From NCBI RefSeq assembly GCF_003353065.1, contig NZ_CP027806.1:1149001-1213000 (forward strand): 64,000 bases of DNA. The letters are read 5' to 3'. The stretch is from Cyclonatronum proteinivorum. GTDB taxonomy: Bacteria; Bacteroidota; Rhodothermia; Balneolales; Cyclonatronaceae. The notes under the pieces are model-generated. The model did not search any database and was not told the DNA's origin. It was given only the letters and a program-made list of their open reading frames with translations. A program made the position numbers and the translations under genes. How positions within the stretch are numbered: the first letter of the stretch is position 1; each line of letters opens with the position of its first letter. Of this stretch, positions 25,624 through 34,132 are shown one piece after another.

Positions 25624-27885
25624 CTATTTGCGTTCGGCGGGCTTACTACTTGTGGCTGGTAATGGGTCTTTGTTGTTCAGGGCGTGATTCATCAGGACCT
25701 GATGCGTAGCTACAGCGCTGTCTTCGCCGTTTTTGGGCACCCGCTTATAGCTGCTGTCGGCTGTCAGTGCCCAGCGCTGCTGATTGTCATTGAGCTGTAC
25801 CTGAAATATGAACCGAAGGTATTTTTTCAGCTGAAGATTTTCTACAGGGGTTATGGCTTCAACCCGCGCGTCAAGGTTCCGGTGCATAATATCAGCGCTG
25901 CCAATAAGATACACGTGGTTATCGCTGTTGCGGAAGTAGTAAATTCTGGAATGCTCCAGAAAACGGCCGATAATAGAGTGAACCCGGATATTGTCACTCA
26001 GGTCCTTTATACCGGTTTTCAGCCTGCACACTCCGCGCACAATGAGGTCAATTTTGACACCCTGTGTACTCGCATAGTATAGTGACTGAATCAGCTGCGG
26101 ATCTTCAAGGCTGTTCATTTTCAGGATGATGCGCGACGGCTTATTGGCCTTGGCTGCCTTCACCTCATGCATGATATAGTCATAAATGCCACTCCTCAGA
26201 TAGTTCGGTGCCACAAGAAGCTTACGGTAGGTCTGATTCGGCGCATAGCCCGTCAGGAAATTAAACAGGTCTGATACATCGGAAGTAAGTGCCGGATCGC
26301 AGGTAAACAGGCCGAGGTCTTCATACAGATTGGCCGTGCCGGGGTGATAGTTTCCGGTTCCGATATGGGCGTAACGGCGGAGTGTATCCCCCTCATCACG
26401 CACGATAATGGTGATTTTTGAATGAATTTTGAGCCCGGGAATGCCGTACGAAACATGAATGCCGGCCTTTTCAAGCTTCATTGCCCATTCCATATTTTGC
26501 TGTTCATCAAAGCGCGCCTTCAGTTCGACGAGTACCGCTACCTGTTTGCCCGCCTCAACCGCCTTCATGAGGGCATGCATAAGGGATGAATCAGTAGAAG
26601 TGCGGTAGAGTGTTTGCTTGATGGCGAGCACCTTAGGGTCAGCCGCAGCCTCCTGCACAAAGCGCTCCACAGAACTACTAAAGCTGTGGTAGGGATGATG
26701 CACCATGATGTCATTCTCCCTTATGGTGCTGAAAATATCTGCAGGGCCGTCTTCTCCTGTTTTTCGGAAGGCCGGGTGAAGTACCGGATTCCAGGTACTA
26801 TACTTAAGATGCTCAAAACCGGCGATCTTCCCGAGCTGCATACAGTCCGCCAGCCCAATAGATCCCTCCATATCAAAAACATCCAACGGGTTGACATTCA
26901 TCCGCTCCATCAGAATTTCTTTGATATGGGCTGGCATGTCAGCTTCGATTTCCAGGCGGACCACATCTGCAAAACGGCGTTCACGCAACTCTTCTTCAAT
27001 AAGCTCGAGCAGGTCGTCGGCTTCTTCTTCATTGCGCTTCAGGTCTGCATTGCGCGAAACCCGGAAAATATGGGCCGACCTGACGGTTGCCCCAGGAAAC
27101 AAATCACCCATACGCTCCCGGATAATCTGATCGATGTTGATCAGCACCGCTTTTTTGCCATTGTTTTCAATGGTGAACCAGCGCGGACGGTTATCCGGTA
27201 CTTTGATGCGTGCAAAGATGCTTTCGCCCGTAACATCATCCACGATTTCAAGCGCGAAGGAGCGGCTTTTGTTTGAAATGAAGGGGAAAGGATGCGCCTG
27301 ATCTACAATTAAGGGCGTGAGAATAGGGTAGAGTTGTGTATCAAAATAGTCGTTTACCTTTTTACGCTCTTTTTTGGTCAGGGTATCAAAGGTGCGGAAT
27401 GTAATGCCTTCTTCCGCAAGGCGCGGCACAATTTCATTAAAAAAGCAGCTGCGGTACGCGTGTATCATCACCTTGACTTTCTTTCGGATGGCCTTGAGCT
27501 GCTCAAGTGGTGTGAGCCCGTCAACGGATAGTTTTTCAACCCCCGCCTGAAGCTGCCGCTTGAGTCCGCCCACTCTTTTTTGGAAGAATTCATCAAGATT
27601 GCTGCATACAATACCGATAAATTTGGCTTGTTCAAGCAGCGGGTTCGCGGGGTTACGGGCTTCGTCAAGCACCCTAAAGTTAAAATCGAGCCAGCTCAGC
27701 TCATAATTGTGGAAAAACTCCGGACCGTGGAGTTCAAGGTTATTTCCGGACAGTTTCTTATAGTTGTCTTTTTTCAAACTGTTAAGGTCAACCGGCAGCC
27801 GCCCGGGTTTTTGATACAGACTTGCGTCAAAGGTTTCCGGGTCGGGACTAAGGTCGTCGTGTTGGGGAAGTTCGGGGGTGGCCAT
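25624..27885 (-). CDS. ppk1: polyphosphate kinase Ppk1
   Basis: This 753-residue enzyme reversibly polymerises the gamma phosphate of ATP into polyphosphate. After a 55-residue N-terminal extension come the N domain (YELSWLDFNFRVLDEA at 61-76), the head domain and two PLD-like C domains. The autophosphorylated histidine is H488 in GLKIHSK and the second catalytic histidine is H645 in FLEHSR; the 157-residue spacing equals that of E. coli H435 and H592. GTGNYHPGTANLYED (509-523) is a further hallmark. The gene is divergent from a Na/Pi cotransporter gene, which suggests coordinated phosphate handling. Confidence 0.96.
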   Translation of the reverse strand: MATPELPQHDDLSPDPETFDASLYQKPGRLPVDLNSLKKDNYKKLSGNNLELHGPEFFHNYELSWLDFNFRVLDEARNPANPLLEQAKFIGIVCSNLDEFFQKRVGGLKRQLQAGVEKLSVDGLTPLEQLKAIRKKVKVMIHAYRSCFFNEIVPRLAEEGITFRTFDTLTKKERKKVNDYFDTQLYPILTPLIVDQAHPFPFISNKSRSFALEIVDDVTGESIFARIKVPDNRPRWFTIENNGKKAVLINIDQIIRERMGDLFPGATVRSAHIFRVSRNADLKRNEEEADDLLELIEEELRERRFADVVRLEIEADMPAHIKEILMERMNVNPLDVFDMEGSIGLADCMQLGKIAGFEHLKYSTWNPVLHPAFRKTGEDGPADIFSTIRENDIMVHHPYHSFSSSVERFVQEAAADPKVLAIKQTLYRTSTDSSLMHALMKAVEAGKQVAVLVELKARFDEQQNMEWAMKLEKAGIHVSYGIPGLKIHSKITIIVRDEGDTLRRYAHIGTGNYHPGTANLYEDLGLFTCDPALTSDVSDLFNFLTGYAPNQTYRKLLVAPNYLRSGIYDYIMHEVKAAKANKPSRIILKMNSLEDPQLIQSLYYASTQGVKIDLIVRGVCRLKTGIKDLSDNIRVHSIIGRFLEHSRIYYFRNSDNHVYLIGSADIMHRNLDARVEAITPVENLQLKKYLRFIFQVQLNDNQQRWALTADSSYKRVPKNGEDSAVATHQVLMNHALNNKDPLPATSSKPAERK

Positions 27886-28127
27886 AAGGGCAGGTTTAGT
27901 TGATGAAGGAAATCTTTTGAGAAAGATAGATAAGATTACAGCGGTTCAAAAATAAACCGCTCTTTCCCGGCCGTATTCCTTTAGAAATGTTCCCAGGCTT
28001 CTGTTATATTAAATCAAGGATTGTTATCAGATGACACCCGGCACACAGTGCGTTTGCCTGTCGGGATATTTTTGAATGAAGCGCTGTAGTGAGACAAGCG
28101 TAATTTTTGAGGATTAGGATTGGATTC

Positions 28128-29780
28128 ATGAGCGAATACGCGATCATGCTGATGTCCTTTGCGGGCGGGGTAGCATTATTTTTGCTGGGCATGAAGATGC
28201 TTACAGACGGTCTCAAGCTGGCTGCCGGGGATACCTTGCGTAACCTGCTTGCCAAATATACCTCCACGCCCCTGAAAGGAGTATTCAGCGGGATACTGAT
28301 TACTGCGATGGTGCAGTCCTCAAGCGCGGTTATTTTTGCGACAATCGGTTTTGTGAATGCGGGCTTAATGACGCTGCTCCAGGCTACCTACGTCATTTTT
28401 GGAAGTAACGTGGGCACAACGCTTACAGGCTGGATTGTTGCTACTGTGGGCTTCCGGCTGAATTTACAGCTTATGGCGCTGCCGCTGCTTGCAGTTGGGA
28501 TGGCGCTTTGGCTGGCGAAGGGAACCACCAAAGCCGGCGCATTGGGACAGGCACTGGTTGGATTTAGTATTTTTTTCCTGGGGATTGATGTTCTTAAAAA
28601 TACGTTTGAAGGGCTCGCGGACACTGTTCCTTTTGATACTCTTGGCGCCGGGTTTTGGGGGATGGCCCTGATGTTTTTAATCGGTATTCTGCTTACTTCC
28701 GTCATGCAGTCCTCAAGTGCAGCCATTGCGGTAGTCATCACAGCCGTGGCGACGGGTGTGGTACCCATTCAGGCAGCGGCTGTTTTGGTGATTGGCGCAG
28801 ATATAGGCACAACTTCAACCGCTTTGTTTGCCGTGGTAGGTGCTACGGCCAATGCCAAACGGGCAGCTATGATGCATGTGTTGTTCAACCTGCTCAAGGG
28901 GCCGGTGGCGCTGCCGTTTGTGGGGGTGTATCTCGCGGGAATTTTCTGGGTGTTCGGACCTGATCTAAGCCCGGCGGTCACCATAGCTCTTTTTCATACA
29001 ACTATAAAAGTTACGGGTCTGATTTTGTTGCTGCCGTTTGCGGCAAAGCTTACCGCTATGCTGGAGCAGCGGTTTACTGAAACGGAACAACAGGCCGGCA
29101 GTACCCGCTACCTGGATGACAACATCCTTGCTACTCCATCTCTGGCTATGAGCGCACTTATTTTTGAGCTCAAAAGAATTGGCCGGAAATCCCGAAAATT
29201 GGTTACCGGTACGCTCAAAAAGAAAAGAGATGTAGCCGAACTTCGTGAGAATGATGAGGTAATCCACGAACTCAGCTTTCTCACCGGCGAATATGTGCAG
29301 AAAATGCAGCGCAGCGATCTGGAACCGGAAAGCGCTGAAGTGCTGCCTAATGCGCTTCGCGTGCTGCAGTATTTCAGTGAAGCCCGGCAGCACGCGCTGG
29401 AGTCCGCTTCGATTATTCAATCCGGGGTGGAACTCCCGGCTGATGTGGCTGAGAGTTTCAAAATTCTGAAAGGGTTGATGCGCAGTTTCCTGAAAAAGGC
29501 AGACTCCGAGAAGGCGGGGTTTTCCATTGATGAGCTCGCAAAGCTGATTCAGCAGCTTGAAAGTACCTATGAGTCGGCTAAACTAACCGTACTTAAAGCG
29601 GGCAGCGACGGCAAAATCCCCATTTCGGAGATGGTAGTGCTCCATGATATCATCAGAGGGTACCGGCGTACCTGGGAGCAGTGTTTCAAAGCCGCGATGT
29701 ATATGGATGGCTTCAACAACCTGATTGATCACGAACCCGGCACAGGCCCGCCGCTGATGGAACCCGAAAGCGTAGATTAA
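28128..29780 (+). CDS. Na/Pi cotransporter family protein with PhoU-like tail
   Basis: This protein has 550 residues from the ATG at 28128; the frame extends to a TTG at 28107 but the ATG gives a normal start. The membrane part has two inverted repeats, each carrying the family QSSS motif (TAMVQSSSAVIF and TSVMQSSSAAIA), plus GSNVGTTLTGW and GADIGTTSTAL. The C-terminal 200 residues are helical and resemble PhoU. It probably imports phosphate with sodium, or regulates phosphate flux, in the inner membrane. Polyphosphate kinase lies divergently upstream. Confidence 0.93.
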   Translation: MSEYAIMLMSFAGGVALFLLGMKMLTDGLKLAAGDTLRNLLAKYTSTPLKGVFSGILITAMVQSSSAVIFATIGFVNAGLMTLLQATYVIFGSNVGTTLTGWIVATVGFRLNLQLMALPLLAVGMALWLAKGTTKAGALGQALVGFSIFFLGIDVLKNTFEGLADTVPFDTLGAGFWGMALMFLIGILLTSVMQSSSAAIAVVITAVATGVVPIQAAAVLVIGADIGTTSTALFAVVGATANAKRAAMMHVLFNLLKGPVALPFVGVYLAGIFWVFGPDLSPAVTIALFHTTIKVTGLILLLPFAAKLTAMLEQRFTETEQQAGSTRYLDDNILATPSLAMSALIFELKRIGRKSRKLVTGTLKKKRDVAELRENDEVIHELSFLTGEYVQKMQRSDLEPESAEVLPNALRVLQYFSEARQHALESASIIQSGVELPADVAESFKILKGLMRSFLKKADSEKAGFSIDELAKLIQQLESTYESAKLTVLKAGSDGKIPISEMVVLHDIIRGYRRTWEQCFKAAMYMDGFNNLIDHEPGTGPPLMEPESVD

Positions 29781-29973
29781 GCAGTGAGAAATTTACGGGA
29801 AGGAGGTAAGACAGCGAAGAGGTCCGGTTTTTTGCCGGGTCACATCTCCGGGTTTTCCTTCATGGCGTAAACCACAATTATGTCGGTTTTGCCTTAGGCA
29901 ATAGCGGATGGAACGTCCGACATTATCCGCGTCTCCATCGTATTGCAGAGCGTAGCAGATGAAGCTCCCTTAA
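29781..29973. other. first part of the gap after the Na/Pi gene
   Basis: Together with the repeat element and its right flank this forms a gap of about 610 bp without a gene. A weak CCGG-TTTTTTG-CCGG pairing near 29823-29837 may act as a terminator. On the minus strand one frame across this part and the adjacent element is interrupted by only a few stops, with no recognisable product. Confidence 0.3.
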
Positions 29974-30199
29974 CCCGCATTATCACAATTAAACAGAATT
30001 CATTAGCTACGTGTTAGTTTAAATTTGTCTTAACGAAAAAACACTGGTAGCCCAAATTTGGGTGTGGTATAAAGACGGCGAAATTTCCCCGCTGGCGGCG
30101 TTGAAGCTTAAAACTCATGCTCAGGGTACTTAGGTACCCCTCCGCTGAGTTTTAAGCTTCGCCTTGCCAGCAAGAAAATTTCTTGGTCAATAATGCGGG
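29974..30199. repeat. 226-bp MITE-like element with terminal inverted repeats and an inner 81-bp palindrome
   Basis: The ends CCCGCATTAT (29974-29983) and ATAATGCGGG (30190-30199) are perfect 10-bp inverted repeats. Inside, 30091-30171 is a long imperfect palindrome: GCTGGC/GCCAGC on the outside, a perfect 15-bp stem (30103-30117 with 30146-30160) and GGGTAC-TTAG-GTACCC at the tip. A minus-strand frame of 34 codons beginning MSFKLQRRQRGNF starts within it. No transposase gene or clear target-site duplication is seen. The structure fits a small non-autonomous element or a dispersed palindromic repeat. Confidence 0.55.
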
Positions 30200-30329
30200 G
30201 CAAGCGGGTATTTTTCCGCCGAGAAGACGATTGAGGCACAATGCCCCCTACGGTGCTTTTCCAACACGGAAAGCCGATATTTTGGGAAGTTGCGTGAACC
30301 GCCCCGGTGCTGCCTTTTCACCATAAAAA

Positions 30330-30357
30330 AAGCCGGCTCTTTTACAAGAACCGGCTT
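30330..30357 (-). terminator. terminator of the DUF6580 gene
   Basis: Arms at 30330-30341 and 30346-30357 pair with one mismatch around a four-base loop. On the minus strand the stem runs into a T tract. Confidence 0.85.
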
Positions 30358-30390
30358 GGATAAGGCAATGTCACGTTTTGAAGGGACCAA

Positions 30391-30903
30391 TCAGGCGGTC
30401 TGCAGGGCGGGTACGTTGCGGCGCAGCAGCTCAAAGGATCCAAACATGGCGGTTGTGAAAAGCAGGTCGCCAATGAGAGTATAGTGGAAAAACGGAATGG
30501 CAAGCGTGTAGCTGGCAATGAGTCCTTCAAGGGTGAAAGGGTAGTACGGGCTGACAAGCCATACACCAAAGTTGGTGATCAGATAGAAGATGACCGAACC
30601 CGCTATGGAAGCACCGGCGACACGCATGGGGTTGATTTCTTTACCCAGCAAAATACCAAGCCCTACTATAATGCCGAAAGAGGCGTACACAAATAAGAGC
30701 GTGCTGTGAATGCCGATGAGCAGATCGCTGAGGAGCATGATGCCGAGGGGCAGTAAAAATGCAATACGTTTGTCGCTGAAATATGCACCGCCAAAAAGGG
30801 CCATTGCGGCTACAGGAGCGACATTCGGGGGGAATGGCAGAAATCTCGAAATAACGGCAAGGATGAGAATAAGGCTCAGAATCAAAAACTTTGGTTTCAG
30901 CAT
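30391..30903 (-). CDS. DUF6580-like integral membrane protein (ECF S-component-like)
   Basis: This 170-residue protein has five or six hydrophobic helices. SRFLPFPPNVAPVAAMALFGGAYF near the N-terminus is typical of DUF6580, a family thought to be related to the substrate-binding subunits of energy-coupling-factor vitamin transporters. No ECF ATPase or T component is present nearby, so the substrate cannot be named. A terminator follows directly. Confidence 0.8.
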   Translation of the reverse strand: MLKPKFLILSLILILAVISRFLPFPPNVAPVAAMALFGGAYFSDKRIAFLLPLGIMLLSDLLIGIHSTLLFVYASFGIIVGLGILLGKEINPMRVAGASIAGSVIFYLITNFGVWLVSPYYPFTLEGLIASYTLAIPFFHYTLIGDLLFTTAMFGSFELLRRNVPALQTA

Positions 30904-31016
30904 AAGGGTGAAGTCAATCCGGTAAATAGAAAGGGGTGAAATTTGCGTATTGTGAAAGATACAAGTTTCAGCGGAATCTTTCAGCCTGACAGTGAGAAAA
31001 CAAGCTGCGCGGCGAT

Positions 31017-31715
31017 TCAGAAAGTGCCGGGTGCGCCGAAGGCGTTGGTTGCTGCGTACAGCTGTCGTGCAGGGTGCCAGTAAATCGTAAGATCATCGCT
31101 CGCGGCCTGTTTGTTTTCGTCCAAAATGACGATTTCGAACAGGATCACTTCGTCGCGGTAGGGTGCTTGCGCGTATGCGCTGTAGCTAAAGCCGTATCCG
31201 TGCGGCGCAGGAACCTGTGCGATCAGCGGATCACCGTTGATATCGGTAATGGCCGTTTCGGTGATGCTGAGCAGCAGCTCGAGGCTTCCGTCCGTTTGTT
31301 GACTGAGCAGCTGCGCTTCCGTAATGATGCGGTCATAGCCCAGGCCCGTAAGTTCCTGTGATGCGGGTTCAGCAGATTCAGTGACAAGCAGGAAGTTGGG
31401 ACTGCCATCATTATTGATATCACGACCATCTATGAGCAGTGTAAAGCTTGCCGGGAAGAGCTCATCGAGGAGTTCAGGGTTGGGGAGGCGGTCGGGATCA
31501 AGCTGCCGCGATTGATCCCTGAACTCGTCAGCGGATGTGATGCGCAGCGGAACGGGCTGTAGGTTTTCGGTCAGGTCTTGTTCATCCCACGGGAAAAATT
31601 GCTGCATAAAGCTCCAGCTCAGCCAAAGCAGCACGAGCACCATGAAAAAAATCAGGATGGTAACCAGCGAGCCCCTTTGGTTTTCTTTCCGCCGCTGTTT
31701 TTTCTTCTTGAGCAT
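31017..31715 (-). CDS. membrane-anchored protein of unknown function
   Basis: This 232-residue protein has a very basic N-terminus (KKKKQRRKENQR), one membrane helix (about 17-38) and a periplasmic beta-rich domain. DINNDGSPNFLLV (about 98-110) resembles a single FG-GAP/dockerin-like calcium loop. No family is recognised. It sits alone with 113 bp before the DUF6580 gene on the same strand. Confidence 0.65.
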   Translation of the reverse strand: MLKKKKQRRKENQRGSLVTILIFFMVLVLLWLSWSFMQQFFPWDEQDLTENLQPVPLRITSADEFRDQSRQLDPDRLPNPELLDELFPASFTLLIDGRDINNDGSPNFLLVTESAEPASQELTGLGYDRIITEAQLLSQQTDGSLELLLSITETAITDINGDPLIAQVPAPHGYGFSYSAYAQAPYRDEVILFEIVILDENKQAASDDLTIYWHPARQLYAATNAFGAPGTF

Positions 31716-31830
31716 GAATGTCTTCTTGGGTTAAGTAGTGTCTGCGTCAATGCGTACCGGCTTAAGATACAAAAAGCGGGTTACAGGATTGGGGCGTAAC
31801 ACGCAGAAGCTTCAGATAAAGCCACAAAAA

Positions 31831-31860
31831 AAGCCGGACCTGCGTGAGCAAATCCGGCTT
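31831..31860 (-). terminator. terminator of the YceI gene
   Basis: AAGCCGGA at 31831-31838 pairs with TCCGGCTT at 31853-31860. On the minus strand the stem continues into a T run. Confidence 0.85.
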
Positions 31861-31883
31861 TCAAAAAAAATGGTCGCACGAAA

Positions 31884-32486
31884 TTAGTTGTCGTGTACCT
31901 GCAGCATGATCTGAATATTCACATCGCCGCCAATTACAGCTGTTGAAGCCCAGTCGCCTACACCTACACCGAAGTCGTTGCGGTTAAGGCTGAGTTCGCC
32001 ATGCAGACCGGCTACCATTACGCCTTCGCGCATAAGGTGATCTGTTACGCCAAGGAACTCAAACGGAAGCTCAACTTCACGGGTCACGTCTTTAATAGTG
32101 AGCTGACCGTGTGCGACAAAATTTTGGCCATCAACGTGACGCACATCGGTGCTGCGGAAGTGCATCATCGGAAACTCTTCTGCACCAAAAAAATCACCGG
32201 AACGTAGGTGATCATCACGGCGCTCAACATTGGTGTTTACGCTTGCTACGTTTACCTGAACATCGATTTCGCTCATTTCCGGCGCACTTGGGTTGAAGAC
32301 GATGGTTCCGGAGAAGTCATTGAATGTTCCGGGCACTTTATTGAAAAAGTGGGATACAGTAAACAAGATGTTGCTGTGTGCCTGATCAATGTTCCAGCTC
32401 ATCGGCTGATTATCACCATGATGATCGTTGGCAAATGCAGAACCGCTGAAAAGAAGGATTATGGCAAGAGTGGTTAGAAGCTTCAT
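31884..32486 (-). CDS. YceI-family periplasmic lipocalin-like protein
   Basis: This 200-residue protein has a signal peptide ending SAFAN. The YceI signature runs WNIDQAHSNILFTVSHFF (about 31-48), SGDFFGAEEFPMMHFRS (about 96-112) and GQLTIKDVTREVELPFEF. These barrels bind isoprenoid-type lipids, and some are induced by stress or act with isoprenoid quinones. A His/Asp-rich segment (NDHHGDN) follows the cleavage site and might bind metal. Monocistronic, with its own terminator. Confidence 0.93.
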   Translation of the reverse strand: MKLLTTLAIILLFSGSAFANDHHGDNQPMSWNIDQAHSNILFTVSHFFNKVPGTFNDFSGTIVFNPSAPEMSEIDVQVNVASVNTNVERRDDHLRSGDFFGAEEFPMMHFRSTDVRHVDGQNFVAHGQLTIKDVTREVELPFEFLGVTDHLMREGVMVAGLHGELSLNRNDFGVGVGDWASTAVIGGDVNIQIMLQVHDN

Positions 32487-32703
32487 ATCAGTAGGATTTT
32501 AGGGTTTTTGGAAATTAATTGTTGCAACAACTAACTATTCCCGGCTGGTACCCGTTCCTGAATACCCTAAAAAAAATATTTTCCAAAACTGCGCTATTTA
32601 CTTGATTTAGCGGAATTCGTGTCATTTAATTTTTAATTCCATTAAAGAATCCCTATTCTGCAAGTTCATTAAACCGTACCATACGCAATACAAATAATTC
32701 TTT

Positions 32704-33210
32704 ATGACACGTACGATCAAATCTATCGTAATGATATGCTTACTCACTTTTGGACTTTCGGCTGTCGCTATTGCACAGGCACCGACGCCAAATCCACAGA
32801 TGCCGGCACAAATGCCGAATGTGGAAGTAAGCGATGATGAAATGAAATCCTTTGTTGAAATTACGATGGATGCACAGCAGATTCAGATGTTAGCCCAAAC
32901 GGAAATGATTGAAATGGTTGAAGAAGCAGGTATTTCAGTTGAGCGTTTTAACGAGATCCTTACCGCCATGCAGAGCGGACAAAGCCAGGCTGACCTCGAT
33001 ATGAGCGAAGATGAGATGCAGCGTTTTGACAATGTGCTTGATGAACTTGAGACCGTTCAGGAAAAAGTTGAAGAGCAGATAATCGACGTTATTGAATCCA
33101 AGGGAATGGAGCTTGACCGCTTCCAGGAAATCAATTTTGCAATTCAAATGGACCCGGAGCTTCAGGAGAAGTTTCGTGAAGCAGCAATGGAATTAGAAAA
33201 CGGCATGTAA
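32704..33210 (+). CDS. DUF4168-like exported helical protein
   Basis: This 168-residue protein has a signal peptide (ending AIAQ), a Pro/Met-rich spacer and a helical acidic domain with the DUF4168 pattern: FVEITMDAQQIQML..., VEEAGISVERFNEI and ESKGMELDRFQEINFAIQMDPELQEKF. Proteins of this family are periplasmic and uncharacterised. Monocistronic and followed by a terminator. Confidence 0.8.
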   Translation: MTRTIKSIVMICLLTFGLSAVAIAQAPTPNPQMPAQMPNVEVSDDEMKSFVEITMDAQQIQMLAQTEMIEMVEEAGISVERFNEILTAMQSGQSQADLDMSEDEMQRFDNVLDELETVQEKVEEQIIDVIESKGMELDRFQEINFAIQMDPELQEKFREAAMELENGM

Positions 33211-33236
33211 GCCGTTCATTTTTTTCTTTCATGACG

Positions 33237-33277
33237 AAAGCCCGGAAGGTAGCCTATGTACTACTTTGCCGGGCTTT
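33237..33277 (+). terminator. terminator between the DUF4168 and glycosylase genes
   Basis: AAAGCCCGG at 33237-33245 pairs with CCGGGCTTT at 33269-33277. The right arm lies inside the 3' end of the convergent glycosylase gene. Confidence 0.75.
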
Positions 33278-33872
33278 TCCATTTTGAGCCCCTGAGCCAG
33301 TAGCGCCACGGAAGCAGCGCGTCCTCTTCGGCGTCAGCACCAAGACCCACACGTGGGCCGGTCTCGATCTGAATCTCATTCCGATTCTGAAAACCATCGT
33401 TTTCAACCCAAATCAGGCTATCCTTACGGCACAAATCGTGACCGTTGTGCGCTTTGGAAAGCCCCATGGCTTGCGCCAGAATTCCCGGACCAGCTGTCAA
33501 GTTGCGAGCAGGCTTCTGCAGGTTTCGCCGCCTGAGCATGGCTTCCGTTCCGTACAAGGGTTCGAGCCCTCTGATAAGCACGGCGTCGGCAACTCCTTTC
33601 ACATTAACCGAAATATTGAACAGGTGATGAATGCCATAGCACAGGTAAATGTAGGCGGTACCTCCGGCTTCATACATGGTTTTGGTTCTTTCAGTGAAGC
33701 GCCCTAAATGTGCATGGCAGGCCTTGTCGCCAACAGCGGCGTAGGCTTCCGTCTCAACGATCCTGCCTTGGGTAAGTACGCCGTCTATTTTCGTGCAAAG
33801 GACCTTACCGATTAACTCCTGTGCAATTAAGGTTACCGGTGACCGCTCATAAAAATCTCGCTCTAATCGCAT
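33261..33872 (-). CDS. DNA-3-methyladenine glycosylase (AAG/Mpg family)
   Basis: This base-excision enzyme removes alkylated purines and hypoxanthine. About 203 residues from the ATG at 33872 (MRLERDFYERSPV), the usual family start; the frame is open to an ATG at 33911. Motifs: LIGKVL, IVETEAY with the catalytic Glu, YEAGGTAYIYLCYGIHH with the Tyr that replaces the flipped base, NLTAGPG and GPRVGL. Its last 17 bases lie within the terminator of the convergent gene. Confidence 0.94.
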   Translation of the reverse strand: MRLERDFYERSPVTLIAQELIGKVLCTKIDGVLTQGRIVETEAYAAVGDKACHAHLGRFTERTKTMYEAGGTAYIYLCYGIHHLFNISVNVKGVADAVLIRGLEPLYGTEAMLRRRNLQKPARNLTAGPGILAQAMGLSKAHNGHDLCRKDSLIWVENDGFQNRNEIQIETGPRVGLGADAEEDALLPWRYWLRGSKWKSPAK

Positions 33873-34132
33873 TTTAAATTGAATCAAATTCGGATTGTGG
33901 GCCTGCAGCAAAGTTCAGATCGTGCAGCTGCATGGGCTTGATACCCAAAATGGAATGCTGCCGGCGGGCCTCCCGTTCCGACTGTCTGATATACCTATTT
34001 CTTATTATATGATTGAAGACGACAAGGTATGCGAACAAAGACTGATCAAATCATCTGTTAATTTTTACCTGACTCATTTCTAAAGCACTTTTATGAAAAG
34101 AAGTCCAATAAGGATCACTTCTTTTCACAATT

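Noticed and set aside
33545-33575. GGTTCGAGCC string resembling a tRNA T-loop
   Set aside because: It lies inside the alkyladenine glycosylase gene and no acceptor, D or anticodon stem fits.
33895-34083. 62-codon frame upstream of the symporter gene
   Set aside because: It overlaps the start of the glycosylase gene on the other strand and has no recognisable start signal or domain.
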